Assembly (NCBI RefSeq): GCF_032104385.1
Contig: NZ_DAMCHJ010000012.1
Coordinates: forward strand, 1 to 64,000
Direction: 5' to 3'
Origin: Tissierella sp032104385
GTDB taxonomy: Bacteria; Bacillota; Clostridia; Tissierellales; Tissierellaceae
DNA length: 64,000 bases
Part shown: piece by piece, positions 18,887-28,015 of the stretch
How positions within the stretch are numbered: position 1 is the stretch's first letter
How the letters are laid out: every line of letters begins with the position of its first letter
Translations under genes and position numbers: made by a program
Notes under the pieces: generated by a model
The model's database searches: none
Told to the model about the DNA's origin: nothing
What the model saw: the letters and a program-made list of their open reading frames with translations, nothing else

Positions 18887-19070
18887 TTCTCGTTTCCACC
18901 TAAAAACAAATTAAGTAAATAGCTTTAACGCAGCAAACGCATATCTCTACTATTGTTCAAGATTGAGCTCATAGGTGGTTTTCAATCTAGTGTATCCAAG
19001 AAGTCTTTCAGCCGGTGAACTTCTCTCTCTAATGACCTTAAAAGATTTACTCGTCCTATTCAAAGCTTAG
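18855..19070 (-). ncRNA. T-box leader, specifier ACC (threonine)
   Basis: The minus-strand leader of lysC-hom-thrC-thrB has the T-box landmarks. The basal Stem I helix ATAGG/CCTAT opens a specifier loop with AGTAA on the 5' side and GAAA-ACC-A on the 3' side. GGCTGAAAGACTTCTTGG lies in the distal arm, and AGGTGGAAACGAG is the T-box. Reading ACC as the specifier gives threonine, which fits the operon. Uncharged tRNA-Thr would stabilise the AGG/CCT plus ACGAG/CTCGT antiterminator and allow lysC expression. Confidence 0.85.
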
Positions 19071-19094
19071 GATATAATTTTAAATATTTCTACC

Positions 19095-19123
19095 ATTATA
19101 CAGCATTGTCTTGTTAAAGTAAA
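19095..19123 (-). promoter_or_regulatory. promoter of the threonine operon
   Basis: Minus strand TTTACT (19118-19123), 17-bp spacer, TATAAT (19095-19100), ending about 25 nt before the T-box Stem I. The -35 box lies right next to the stop codon of the upstream lipoprotein gene. Confidence 0.75.
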
Positions 19124-19128
19124 GTGTT

Positions 19129-20100
19129 TTATTTTTTTTCAATAGAAAAATAAATAAACTGCTTACTTTCTCCTAAATATTTATTTCCTTTATTGCCTTC
19201 AATAATAATATTATATTTTTCTGTAGATATTTTTTTACTATTAACCTTTTCTTCAAAAATATCCCTATATTCTTCTAATAATAATATTATTTCCTCTTTA
19301 TTTAAGTTCAGACTAGAAAGCAAGTTTAGATAAACTTTTATATCTATTACATCTAATTCACTATCTTTATCTTTTTTTATAAGTATATTTACTTTTTCTA
19401 TCTCTTTGCTCTTTAAAAACAAATTATATCTAATACTAGGATTATCAGTTCTATAGTTTCCTATATATCCACTGCTGTTTACAAAATTTATTAAATCCAG
19501 TTCTTCTCCCTTAATTACATTATCTAAAATGTAATTATCCTCGGAAATTTTATTAAAAATTTTTCTATAATTATTATCTTTAATATCTAGAATATTTAGT
19601 TCAACAGCTATACGATTATCTTTATAATTTATATTGTCTACTGTTGAAACTGTTACAATTGCTCTCCCTATTTTCTTTGAAAGTAAAGTATTTGGTTCTA
19701 ATCTTTTATTTGACATTTCCTTTACATAAGCTTTTAATCCACGAGCTATACTCTTATCTATAATCTGAATTAAATCATTGAAATAATCTTCATGATATCT
19801 AGACATATTATTATCAAATCTTGTATTATAAGAATCTCTTGGATAATTATCATATATATTTATATATAGTAAATCAAAATTATCGTTCTTTAGAACATCT
19901 TTATATTTTTCTCCTAAATGATTTATCTCATCTATAACATTTTTAATATTTTCTTCTACATATACCTGCTCTTGATTATCACTAAGGGAATGGGCTTTCA
20001 CTATTCTTACTCTATTATTAAAATTATCCTCTGTATTTACTATTCCTGAACAGCTAGTTAAAATTAAAGAGCATCCAATTAACCCTATTAATTTTTTCAT
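19129..20100 (-). CDS. lipoprotein of unknown function, ABC operon member
   Basis: A 323-residue lipoprotein: an 18-residue signal ends in lipobox LTSC. The rest is charged with no recognised domain; the C-terminal third has many short alternating strands. It is the last gene after the YtrA-type regulator, ATPase and permease and lies 11 bp from the permease, so it probably works on the outer face with that exporter (inference). Confidence 0.65.
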   Translation of the reverse strand: MKKLIGLIGCSLILTSCSGIVNTEDNFNNRVRIVKAHSLSDNQEQVYVEENIKNVIDEINHLGEKYKDVLKNDNFDLLYINIYDNYPRDSYNTRFDNNMSRYHEDYFNDLIQIIDKSIARGLKAYVKEMSNKRLEPNTLLSKKIGRAIVTVSTVDNINYKDNRIAVELNILDIKDNNYRKIFNKISEDNYILDNVIKGEELDLINFVNSSGYIGNYRTDNPSIRYNLFLKSKEIEKVNILIKKDKDSELDVIDIKVYLNLLSSLNLNKEEIILLLEEYRDIFEEKVNSKKISTEKYNIIIEGNKGNKYLGESKQFIYFSIEKK

Positions 20101-20111
20101 AATTATCCCTC

Positions 20112-21206
20112 CTATCTATTTCCTACTTCAGTTATTTTATTGCTTATAAAATAGCCTATATAGGCTGATACCAAAATTATAATCAAGAACAATATATTAT
20201 TTATTTCAATCATCAAAAATCTGTTAAAAATCATAGATACTAATAATCCACTACATATAGTAACTCCAAACTTAAATACTTGCCTAAATATCTTAAATAT
20301 TATTATTCTATTTTCATCTTCTATTTTTGAATTCTTTGCAAATTTATAGGCTATGGTTACATTTAAGGAACTTAAAATCATACTCACTAGATATTTCAAT
20401 GGTAGGTTTTCTATAATATTTTTCCTTACTATACTTCTGCCTGTATTATCTATAATTAAATCTATAGAGCCATAATCTATAGGATATGCCCAAGGTAATA
20501 GCCAATTAGCCTTTTCCAATATTTTATTTAATAACTCAGACCCGTATATAGAAATAATATTAAATCTTCCTAGCGTTAATATCGTAGCCCATAGTAGAAA
20601 TAACGGTGCTAACCATATTAATATTCCAGTTACTATGCCACCAACAGTATGTGTAAAAGTATATTGAATCATAAATAGAAATGTATAAAAGCTAATAACT
20701 ACAAAATAGATTATCCCCATTTCCTTTAGAATAGTACCTACACTATCTATTTCTATAAAAGGTTCTGATATTAAACTTATTTTATATATATCTTTTATCC
20801 AAAACATATTGCTTTTTCTTACAACTATTAAACCTATTATTAAAACTATAAACCCCAATGTTATATTTACTAATCCAAGTAATATCTTGACTTTAAAAAA
20901 TTCTTCCCTCTTTATTGGCAAGGATTTTAGAAACCTACCTATTTCTTGACCTTTTTCTGATTGAAATTGCATAAATACTTGTATTATTGCAATAACTGTA
21001 AATAATACTAATACCATAGGTGCAATTCTTTCCATTGCATCTTTAATTAGAGTTTCATTTCTAGATATACCGTCAAAAATCATCCTCTCATATCTAGTAT
21101 TTAAATTTATACTAAACATTAGTATAATAAAAAAACTAATTATAACAGATAACAATGATATCCATTTCATAGATCTAGTCTCATGTTTTAATATTGATCT
21201 ATTCAC
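20112..21206 (-). CDS. ABC-2 type transporter permease
   Basis: Membrane subunit of a drug/peptide or lantibiotic-type exporter. About eight hydrophobic segments with the ABC-2 pattern (an initial span, a large exposed loop, then paired spans) are visible. The GTG at 21206 is chosen because TAGGAG lies 8 bases upstream; it overlaps the ATPase stop by 8 nt. It pairs with the ATPase encoded just upstream. Substrate unknown. Confidence 0.78.
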   Translation of the reverse strand: MNRSILKHETRSMKWISLLSVIISFFIILMFSINLNTRYERMIFDGISRNETLIKDAMERIAPMVLVLFTVIAIIQVFMQFQSEKGQEIGRFLKSLPIKREEFFKVKILLGLVNITLGFIVLIIGLIVVRKSNMFWIKDIYKISLISEPFIEIDSVGTILKEMGIIYFVVISFYTFLFMIQYTFTHTVGGIVTGILIWLAPLFLLWATILTLGRFNIISIYGSELLNKILEKANWLLPWAYPIDYGSIDLIIDNTGRSIVRKNIIENLPLKYLVSMILSSLNVTIAYKFAKNSKIEDENRIIIFKIFRQVFKFGVTICSGLLVSMIFNRFLMIEINNILFLIIILVSAYIGYFISNKITEVGNR

Positions 21207-22092
21207 ATATTTCACTCCTATCTATTTTTTTATTTGTATATATAAATATCTCCTCTAAAGAAATTCCTACACTTTCAATAAGTTCTGCCCCTAAGTTATT
21301 TAAATCTGATAATATTTCTTCACCATAATTATCAATAATTAAATAATATACACTTCCTATTTTTTCAATATTTATAATACTATCTATTTTTTCAAGTTCT
21401 TTTTCCACGTCTTTTTTAAATATGACCTGCAGCTTTTTAACACTTTCTTTTATTTCATCTATATTAGATTGATATTTAACCTTCCCTTTATGAAGTATTG
21501 TTACTTCATCACATATTTTCTCCAGCTCTCCAATATGATGGGAGCTTATAACTACTGTATTTTCTTTTTCATGTACTTGATTTATTAGAATATCTAATAA
21601 ATCCTTTTTTATAATAGCATCTAATCCAGAAGTTGGTTCATCTAATATTAAAACTTCAGGATTTATAGATAAATTTAACATTAAGGCTAATCTCATTTGC
21701 ATACCTTTTGATAATTGCCTTATTTTTTTATCTAATTTTAAATTAAAAATTTCATTGTAATTATAAAAATCATCTGCTGAAAAATCTTTATATATTCCTG
21801 AGTAAAAATCTAATAATTCTTTTATCTTGTAATCTTTAAAATATTGGTTTCTATCTGCTACATATCCTATTTTTTCTTTAACTTTTCTATTATCATAAAC
21901 CTCCTCACCATCTATAAGTATCTTACCTTCCTCTACTTGATATACTCCTGATAACATCTGTAGTAAAGTAGTTTTACCAGCTCCATTTTCTCCTATTATT
22001 CCATGTATTGTACCTTTTTTTATACTTATATTAACATCATCTAAGGCTTTAAAGCCATTAAAAACCTTATTTACACCTATTACTTCTATCAT
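21199..22092 (-). CDS. ABC transporter ATP-binding protein
   Basis: ATPase of the same exporter. Walker A GENGAGKTT, signature LSKGMQMRLA, Walker B VLILDEPTSGLD and the switch histidine SSHH are all intact, with a C-terminal extension of about 80 residues typical of CcmA-type exporters. The ATG overlaps the GntR stop codon. Confidence 0.9.
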   Translation of the reverse strand: MIEVIGVNKVFNGFKALDDVNISIKKGTIHGIIGENGAGKTTLLQMLSGVYQVEEGKILIDGEEVYDNRKVKEKIGYVADRNQYFKDYKIKELLDFYSGIYKDFSADDFYNYNEIFNLKLDKKIRQLSKGMQMRLALMLNLSINPEVLILDEPTSGLDAIIKKDLLDILINQVHEKENTVVISSHHIGELEKICDEVTILHKGKVKYQSNIDEIKESVKKLQVIFKKDVEKELEKIDSIINIEKIGSVYYLIIDNYGEEILSDLNNLGAELIESVGISLEEIFIYTNKKIDRSEICE

Positions 22093-22475
22093 TTTATCCC
22101 TCCTTCTATACCTAATTGTATTTTATCTATCTCTTCATAAATTTTATTTTTGTCATATCCTAAGTGTACCAACTCTATACATATATCTCTAAGCCCCTCT
22201 AAAGCTTTTTCTAATCTTTCATAATCAACAGGTCCCTCACTATAAGCACTCATAAAAGTTCCCCTCCCCCGAACAGTATAGATTATCTTCTGTCTTTCCA
22301 GTTCTTGATAAGCTTTGCTAACAGTATTAGGATTGACAGAGAGCATACTAGCCATCTGCCTTACGGAAGGTAGCTTGTCATCTGGTTTAAGTATATTCTT
22401 TAAAGATAATTCTTTTATGCTATCTATAATTTGTTCATATATGGGTTTATCACTCATAATATTTATATTAAACAT
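22089..22475 (-). CDS. GntR-family regulator, YtrA subfamily
   Basis: A 128-residue repressor: winged helix-turn-helix with KLPSVRQMASMLSVNPNTVSKAYQELE and a very short C-terminal helical dimerisation part, which defines the YtrA type. These usually sit in front of, and repress, the ABC exporter that follows and respond to cell-wall antibiotics. An inverted repeat across its own promoter is the likely operator. Confidence 0.87.
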   Translation of the reverse strand: MFNINIMSDKPIYEQIIDSIKELSLKNILKPDDKLPSVRQMASMLSVNPNTVSKAYQELERQKIIYTVRGRGTFMSAYSEGPVDYERLEKALEGLRDICIELVHLGYDKNKIYEEIDKIQLGIEGGIK

Positions 22476-22490
22476 AATAACCCTCCTTTC

Positions 22491-22542
22491 TAGTGTACCA
22501 CGTGTATTATGTGTATTATATATTGTAGTACACTATTTGTAA
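22491..22542 (-). promoter_or_regulatory. promoter and YtrA-type operator of the exporter operon
   Basis: Minus strand TTTACA, a 17-bp spacer and TATAAT form the promoter. An 11-bp inverted repeat, TAGTGTACCAC (22491-22501) and GTAGTACACTA (22525-22535), one mismatch, encloses the -10 and start region, so bound regulator would block transcription. Two ATAATACAC copies lie between the arms. Confidence 0.75.
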
Positions 22543-22599
22543 AGTGTTTTTTATAATTTTAACAACTTTAACTATTAATTAAAGCACTTAATAGAAACT

Positions 22600-22651
22600 A
22601 TTATAATATTTAAGGGATTTCTCATATGAGAAATCCCTTAAATATTATAAT
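22600..22651. terminator. 52-bp perfect palindrome, probable bidirectional terminator
   Basis: Positions 22600-22625 are the exact reverse complement of 22626-22651; the core is AAGGGATTTCTCAT/ATGAGAAATCCCTT with AT-rich outer arms. It lies between the DUF169 stop codon and the divergent exporter promoter. A U tract is weak, so the terminator call is tentative. Confidence 0.5.
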
Positions 22652-22681
22652 TTATTCTGTAAAATCATTATCATTTCAATA

Positions 22682-23476
22682 TTAAATTCCGCCATAAAGC
22701 CCATCATCATAATTCTTATTATATATAATTTGAACATATTCTTCTAAACCATTTTCTATTATTCTTGCCTGAATTTTAGCTTTATTTTTATTTCTTTCTA
22801 TTGGATTAATAGTCATTTCTATACCATTAACTATTTCATTAAACATATGATATGGCATTCCTACCCCTAGTTCACTGTTTTCCCACTGAGCTAAAAGTCT
22901 AGTTCCTGCACATAACATAGATACATTTATATCATTAGTTTCAAATGGATATGATGTACACTCCTGACATATAGCTTGCATTCCAGCTAATTTGATATTC
23001 TTAGCTTGTCCATTGTAATATGCATATCCTTGAGTAATACGCATCATATTATATGGTTCTGTAACTATAATCACAACGTCTGGCTCTACTTCAAATTCCT
23101 TTAATGGCATTATATTTATGCCATATATTCTATGTTTACAATAGACCATATCTTTGCTTACGCTTCTGCCTATACATAAGTCTTTATAAGTTCCTATTTT
23201 AACTCTACCTTTGCCAGAGTCATCTTCATGAGTTGTTTCTAGTAATCCTACAGCTTTGGCTGCAGAAAGACAAGCAAAATTTTCTAATTTTGCCTTTATA
23301 CACTCCCCTCTCATTCCATTTCTGACCATTGTACAATATGCCATCTTATTTGTAAGTGCTCTTCCTTTTGATTCTATAAACTCCTCTTCATCAAATAAAA
23401 ACTTTACACCTACAACCTCTCTGTTCAAATCTAAATATGCATGTAATTTTAATATGTTTAATTTTATATTATCCAA
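22682..23476 (-). CDS. DUF169 protein
   Basis: DUF169 (COG2043) family member, 264 aa. Conserved cysteines occur in YCTMVRNGMRGEC, CQECTSYPF and MLCAGTRLL, and the RITQGYAYYNG segment is family-typical. Function of the family is not established. It is the last gene after the NlpA/MetNI-like importer and creatininase genes, 17 bp from the lipoprotein gene, so it probably acts on the imported compound or senses it (inference). Confidence 0.78.
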   Translation of the reverse strand: MDNIKLNILKLHAYLDLNREVVGVKFLFDEEEFIESKGRALTNKMAYCTMVRNGMRGECIKAKLENFACLSAAKAVGLLETTHEDDSGKGRVKIGTYKDLCIGRSVSKDMVYCKHRIYGINIMPLKEFEVEPDVVIIVTEPYNMMRITQGYAYYNGQAKNIKLAGMQAICQECTSYPFETNDINVSMLCAGTRLLAQWENSELGVGMPYHMFNEIVNGIEMTINPIERNKNKAKIQARIIENGLEEYVQIIYNKNYDDGLYGGI

Positions 23477-23493
23477 TTATATCTCCTCTCAGT

Positions 23494-24360
23494 CTATTCA
23501 AATAGAACATAGGTAAAATCATAACGGTTATTAAATTTCTCTTTAAATTCTTCTTGTCTTTGATATTCAAGAACGGCCTTAACCCAATCTTCATTTTTAT
23601 CTTCACTTCTTACAATTAATCCTAATGGATAATCTTCGTTAGATTTATCTTCAAATAAAAAATCTGTTTGATCATATCCTGCATCTCTCATAGCATTTGC
23701 ACCACATATAATTGCATCTACATCTTTAAAACTTCTTGCCGTTGCTGTTATTTCTGTTTCAAGAATAGTCACATCTTTAATATTTTCTTCAACATCTACT
23801 AGACTATAAAATTCTTTAGTTTTTTCTCCCAATTTTAAGAAGCCTAATTCTTCAAGAATTCTCAAGCTTCTGTCTAAGTTTGCTGGATCTCCTGGAACTG
23901 CTATAGTTGCTCCTTCTGGTATTGCTTCTGTACTGTCATATTTTGATGAATATAATGCATTTCTAAAATAATACATATAAGGTTCTGGCATTACTAAATC
24001 TGATTCATTTTCCTTATTAAAAGTATTTAACCAAACTAAATGATTCAATATTACCCCATCTACATTTCCATCTCTTAAGGCTGTGGCTGGAAGATGATTT
24101 CCATCAAATACAACAGCTTCTATTTCAAACCCTTTATCCTTTAACCCTTCTGATAAAAATGTAATTATAGGTTCTGTTATTGACATACAGCCTATTTGAA
24201 CTTTTACGGGAGTTCCTTTTACCTCTTCTGTTTCTGTTCCTGGGTTTACCTCAGATTTTACTGGTGCAGAATCTTCCTTTTCTGTGCCACATGAAGTCAA
24301 TATTAATGCTAATGACAACATTATAAGCATAAATCCTCTTAATTTAAATTTCCTTTTCAT
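23494..24360 (-). CDS. NlpA/MetQ-family substrate-binding lipoprotein
   Basis: Solute-binding lipoprotein of the methionine-type (NlpA) family: lipobox LTSC near residue 24, then KVQIGCMSITEPI and the conserved SSKYDSTEAIPEGATIAVPGDPANLDRSLR core. There is no S-box leader upstream, so methionine is not assured as ligand. It is about half identical by eye to the second lipoprotein encoded at 26847-27707 in the same operon. Confidence 0.88.
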   Translation of the reverse strand: MKRKFKLRGFMLIMLSLALILTSCGTEKEDSAPVKSEVNPGTETEEVKGTPVKVQIGCMSITEPIITFLSEGLKDKGFEIEAVVFDGNHLPATALRDGNVDGVILNHLVWLNTFNKENESDLVMPEPYMYYFRNALYSSKYDSTEAIPEGATIAVPGDPANLDRSLRILEELGFLKLGEKTKEFYSLVDVEENIKDVTILETEITATARSFKDVDAIICGANAMRDAGYDQTDFLFEDKSNEDYPLGLIVRSEDKNEDWVKAVLEYQRQEEFKEKFNNRYDFTYVLFE

Positions 24361-24375
24361 TTTACTCCTCCTTTT

Positions 24376-25050
24376 TTATAAGCTTTTTTTATATAACCAG
24401 TTTCCTATTGTCTGTGTAACTTGTACCATTAAAAACAATATAAAAACTGATGTATATAGGACCGAATTATTAAAGCTTTGATAACCATAATTTAGCGCAA
24501 TAGCACCTATACCTCCACCACCAACTGCTCCAGCAATAGTACTTCCTGCAATATAGTTTATAGTTGACATTGTTGCTATAGATACTATGCCTGGTATAGA
24601 CTCCTTAACTATTACTCTGAAAACCACCTGTAAATCTGAAGCACCAAATGATTTTGCAGCTTCAATTAGTTGTGGATCTACACATTTATATGTATTCTCC
24701 AAAGCTCTTCCTATAAAGCATGTAGCTGCTAATGTCAAAGGTAAAATAACAGCTTTTTCACCCACTGTAGTTCCTACGATTTTTCTAGTTAAGGGTGATA
24801 CTGCTACTATTAATATAAGTATAGGAAAAGACCTTACTGTATTTACTATAAAGTCTAAAAACTTATAAACTTTCTTTTTAGGATTTAAACCTGTTGGTGA
24901 ATACATGGTAAGTAAAATAGAAAGTCCAAATCCAAATAACATACCAAATAATACTGTTGCTCCTACCATCCTAAGTGTAGCAAATACTGATGGTGCTATA
25001 ATTTTTCTGAAAAACTTCCACCAATCTTGCCAAAAGCCCGCATCTAACAT
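24376..25050 (-). CDS. MetI-like ABC transporter permease
   Basis: Permease of the methionine-type importer, 224 aa with five predicted spans. The EAA loop EAAKSFGASDLQVVFRVIVKE contacts the ATPase. It lies between the ATPase and the lipoprotein genes in one operon with short gaps. Confidence 0.9.
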   Translation of the reverse strand: MLDAGFWQDWWKFFRKIIAPSVFATLRMVGATVLFGMLFGFGLSILLTMYSPTGLNPKKKVYKFLDFIVNTVRSFPILILIVAVSPLTRKIVGTTVGEKAVILPLTLAATCFIGRALENTYKCVDPQLIEAAKSFGASDLQVVFRVIVKESIPGIVSIATMSTINYIAGSTIAGAVGGGGIGAIALNYGYQSFNNSVLYTSVFILFLMVQVTQTIGNWLYKKSL

Positions 25051-25065
25051 GTAATATCACCTCTC

Positions 25066-26040
25066 CTACTTTAATCTCTTCCATATAAAACCTTCATTAT
25101 TTAAATAGTTTCCAACATCTGCATAACTTTCTTCTGGAATATTTATTATAAGAGAACCTAACTGATTTCCACTAAACATCTCCATATCTCCACTAACTAT
25201 TAAGCAATCTATATTTAGTTCTCTGGAAATCTTACTAATTATGGGCTTTCTACCATTCTCTTCTGTGAAAAAGATTTCTACTGTAATTCCTTTATCAGGA
25301 AGTACTACTTCTGTACTGCCCATTAGATTTTCAAGTGCTTTTGGTCTTTCTCTGAAAATTTCATTTACATTTCCTTGAACTGCAACTACACCATCTTCTA
25401 GTATAGATATTTCCTCACAAATACTTCTAAGAACTGACATTTGATGTGTAACAACTACAAGTGTTATTCCCATCTCTCTATTTATATCATCTAATAATTC
25501 AATTGTTGATTGAGCTGTCTTAGGATCCAATGCAGATGTAGCCTCATCACATAATAATATCTTAGGATTTAGGGTTAATGCCCTTCCAACAGCAACTCTT
25601 TGTTTTTGTCCACCTGATAATTCTCTTGGTCTAGAATGAATCTTTTCCGGTATTCCAATTAACTCAAGTAACTCTTTAACTTTTCTATCAATATAGTTGT
25701 TATTATACTTCCAACATCTTAATGGAAGTGCGATATTTTCATATACATCTAACCTATTTAATAAGGAAAAATGTTGAAATATCATTCCTATGTTTTTTCT
25801 AAGTTCCATTAGCTCAGACTTATTTAAATCTTTTATTTCAACATTATCTACTTTTAATGAACCTCCACTATATGATTCTAATCCATTTATACACCTTAAC
25901 AAAGTAGACTTTCCTGTTCCACTTCTTCCTATAAGCCCATATTTTGATCCTGCTGGAATATCTATATTCACTCCCTTTAAAACCTTTATGCAGCCATATG
26001 ATTTTTCCAGCTCTCTAATACTAATCAATTTATTCACCAC
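25066..26040 (-). CDS. MetN-like ABC transporter ATPase with NIL domain
   Basis: Importer ATPase: Walker A GRSGTGKSTL, signature ELSGGQKQRVAVGRAL, Walker B ILLCDEATSALD. The C-terminal 80 residues form the NIL/ACT-like domain that in MetN binds ligand and inhibits transport. The start may be GTG at 26040 or TTG at 26028, the latter better spaced from AGGTGG. Ligand not decided by the sequence. Confidence 0.9.
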   Translation of the reverse strand: MVNKLISIRELEKSYGCIKVLKGVNIDIPAGSKYGLIGRSGTGKSTLLRCINGLESYSGGSLKVDNVEIKDLNKSELMELRKNIGMIFQHFSLLNRLDVYENIALPLRCWKYNNNYIDRKVKELLELIGIPEKIHSRPRELSGGQKQRVAVGRALTLNPKILLCDEATSALDPKTAQSTIELLDDINREMGITLVVVTHQMSVLRSICEEISILEDGVVAVQGNVNEIFRERPKALENLMGSTEVVLPDKGITVEIFFTEENGRKPIISKISRELNIDCLIVSGDMEMFSGNQLGSLIINIPEESYADVGNYLNNEGFIWKRLK

Positions 26041-26061
26041 CTAACATTAGAAATATGACTA

Positions 26062-26835
26062 CTATTTATAGTCATATTTCCAATCCATATTATCTAACTT
26101 TTTAACTAAACTAATGAGATATTCTGTAAATTCATTTAACAAGAGCTGTCCTTTTTCTAAAGTAGCACTTTTTGAATCTCCAGTAGTTCCTGTTTTGGTG
26201 ACTTCACTTATATCCCAAATTACCATAACTCCATGCTGTGTTAACTCATTTACATCATTATGAACCTGACAACAAGCTCTATCTAAATCTACTAATTTCT
26301 CATCTATTGCCATCATTAATGACGTTTCAGCTTCTCCAGCATGACCTTTTCCATCCCAGGTTGAATAATTATCTTTTAGAATAGTTCTTGAGTAATACCA
26401 CCATCCTGGAACTATTAGTATAGTAGCTTCTTTATTTTCATTCTTAACATTCTTGGCTGCTATTTCAAGAGCAGGTATATTAGCATCGTGACCATTTAAA
26501 ATTAGTATATTTTTTAATCCATATTTAATTAAACTGGTCAATATATCTTCCGTCAATTTAATTGTAGTTTCATATCTTAGGTTTATTGACATAGGATATT
26601 GATTGTAATTAATTGATGTTCCAAAAGGTACTGGAGGTGCTATTATAGTACCTTCACATTCTCTTGCAATTCTTTCGGCCATTTCTATAGGAATAAAAAT
26701 ATCTGTTCCCATAGGTAAATGTTTTCCATGTGATTCACAACTCCCAAAGGGCAATATAACCTTGTTGATAGTATTATTTTCTATACCTTCCGATAACTCT
26801 CTAGTATTTAGTTTATTCAAATAAATTTCTCTCAT
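26062..26835 (-). CDS. creatininase-family amidohydrolase
   Basis: Creatininase-superfamily metal enzyme, 257 aa. Metal and catalytic residues appear in PFGSCESHGKHLPMGTD (Glu, His, Asp), LNGHDAN (His) and GHAGEAETS (Glu), with GWWYYSR before the last. Members open cyclic amides or related C-N bonds. Its place between an importer ATPase and a binding lipoprotein suggests the imported compound contains such a bond (inference). An AGAGGAT site sets the ATG. Confidence 0.88.
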   Translation of the reverse strand: MREIYLNKLNTRELSEGIENNTINKVILPFGSCESHGKHLPMGTDIFIPIEMAERIARECEGTIIAPPVPFGTSINYNQYPMSINLRYETTIKLTEDILTSLIKYGLKNILILNGHDANIPALEIAAKNVKNENKEATILIVPGWWYYSRTILKDNYSTWDGKGHAGEAETSLMMAIDEKLVDLDRACCQVHNDVNELTQHGVMVIWDISEVTKTGTTGDSKSATLEKGQLLLNEFTEYLISLVKKLDNMDWKYDYK

Positions 26836-26846
26836 AATTATCCTCT

Positions 26847-27707
26847 TTAATTATCAAATAAAATAAAAGTTCCCTTATAATGTTCATTAAACTTATTCTT
26901 GAAGCTTTCAGTTTGAGTAGCTTCCATAAAGACCTTTACCCAATCCTGATTTTCTGTTTCTTCCCTAACTGTCAAGCTTATAGGAAATTCTTTATCTACA
27001 GGATCATCAAATAAACTATTGTTAAAATCCTCTCCTGCTAACCTCATAGCATTTGCTCCCGATATAATCATATCTACATCATATAAACTTTTAACCGTTG
27101 CTGTTATTTCTGTTTCTATTAACTCTATATTTTTTGGATTTTCTATAATATCAACTATATTACATAGCTTTTTTTCTTCATCAATTTTTATAAGTCCCAT
27201 TCTTTGAAGCAGCCTTAGACTACGATCCATATTATTTGGATCTGCTGGTATAGCAACCTGCGCTCCATCTGGTAACTCATCTATTGAATCATATTTTGAT
27301 GAATAAACTCCATTTTTAAAATAATAAACATATGGTTCTACCATTTTTAGATTTGAACCATTCTTCTCATTAAATACTTCTACCCATTGTAAATGATTAA
27401 CCACAAAACCATCTATACTTCCGTCATTTAATGCTGTTGCTGGTATATTTGACGTTCCATCAAACATAACTTTCTCAATTTCATACTCTGAATCAGCCAT
27501 CTCCTCTGTAATTATATCAATTATAGTTTCTGTAATCCTCATACACCCTATCTTTACAACTTGCTTTCCTTCAGAATTTGTAACCTTTTCTTTTTCACTT
27601 CTACTACTAGCATCATTTTGACTGTTAATATTTCCACCACATCCTGAAAGTAAAAATGATAAAATCAAAATCACAGCAAGTCCCATTAAATTCCTTTTTT
27701 TGACCAA
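26847..27707 (-). CDS. second NlpA/MetQ-family substrate-binding lipoprotein
   Basis: First gene of the importer operon. Signal peptide with lipobox LSGC near residue 23, then the same VKIGCMRITETI and SSKYDSIDELPDGAQVAIPADPNNMDRSLR core as its paralogue. Two binding proteins for one permease/ATPase pair suggest two related ligands or an oligomeric ligand. The start is TTG behind TTAGGAGGG. Confidence 0.88.
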   Translation of the reverse strand: MVKKRNLMGLAVILILSFLLSGCGGNINSQNDASSRSEKEKVTNSEGKQVVKIGCMRITETIIDIITEEMADSEYEIEKVMFDGTSNIPATALNDGSIDGFVVNHLQWVEVFNEKNGSNLKMVEPYVYYFKNGVYSSKYDSIDELPDGAQVAIPADPNNMDRSLRLLQRMGLIKIDEEKKLCNIVDIIENPKNIELIETEITATVKSLYDVDMIISGANAMRLAGEDFNNSLFDDPVDKEFPISLTVREETENQDWVKVFMEATQTESFKNKFNEHYKGTFILFDN

Positions 27708-28015
27708 ATTTAACCCTCCTAATAAATTCTAGCAAATTCCAACAAATTCCAACAAACATCATTATATATTTATCAATAGATATAGTCTAATAGATATTAT
27801 CTATAGTGTTTAGACTATAATAAATTATATCTATTTGCTTTATGATAACTATAAGCTTATTTTTTAACTTTTTACAGGAAATAGAATACACTAAATATGG
27901 CAAAAAAATTACTCCATGATATCTCTTAAGAGTTAGACTTTTCCAATTGCTGGTGATATAATATTAACAATAAGGTGTTATAAAAATATGTCAAAACTAT
28001 TTAAGGAGGATTATT
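27708..28015. promoter_or_regulatory. divergent control region with nested inverted repeats
   Basis: Minus promoter: TTAGAC (27785-27790), 18 bp, TATAAT (27761-27766). Plus promoter: TTAGAC (27933-27938), 18 bp, TATAAT (27957-27962) with an extended TGA. An inverted repeat TAGTCTAA/TTAGACTA (27783-27790, 27810-27817) encloses ATAGAT/ATCTAT and covers the minus -35 box, so it is a probable operator. The minus leader also has two tandem CAAATTCCAA copies. Confidence 0.6.

Noticed and set aside
18855..19070. Lysine riboswitch before lysC
   Set aside because: The T-box sequence AGGTGGAAACGAG, the antiterminator pairing and the ACC specifier identify a T-box instead.
24376..27707. Naming the NlpA-type importer metNIQ
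   Set aside because: The family match is clear, but there is no S-box leader and the operon partners point away from methionine.
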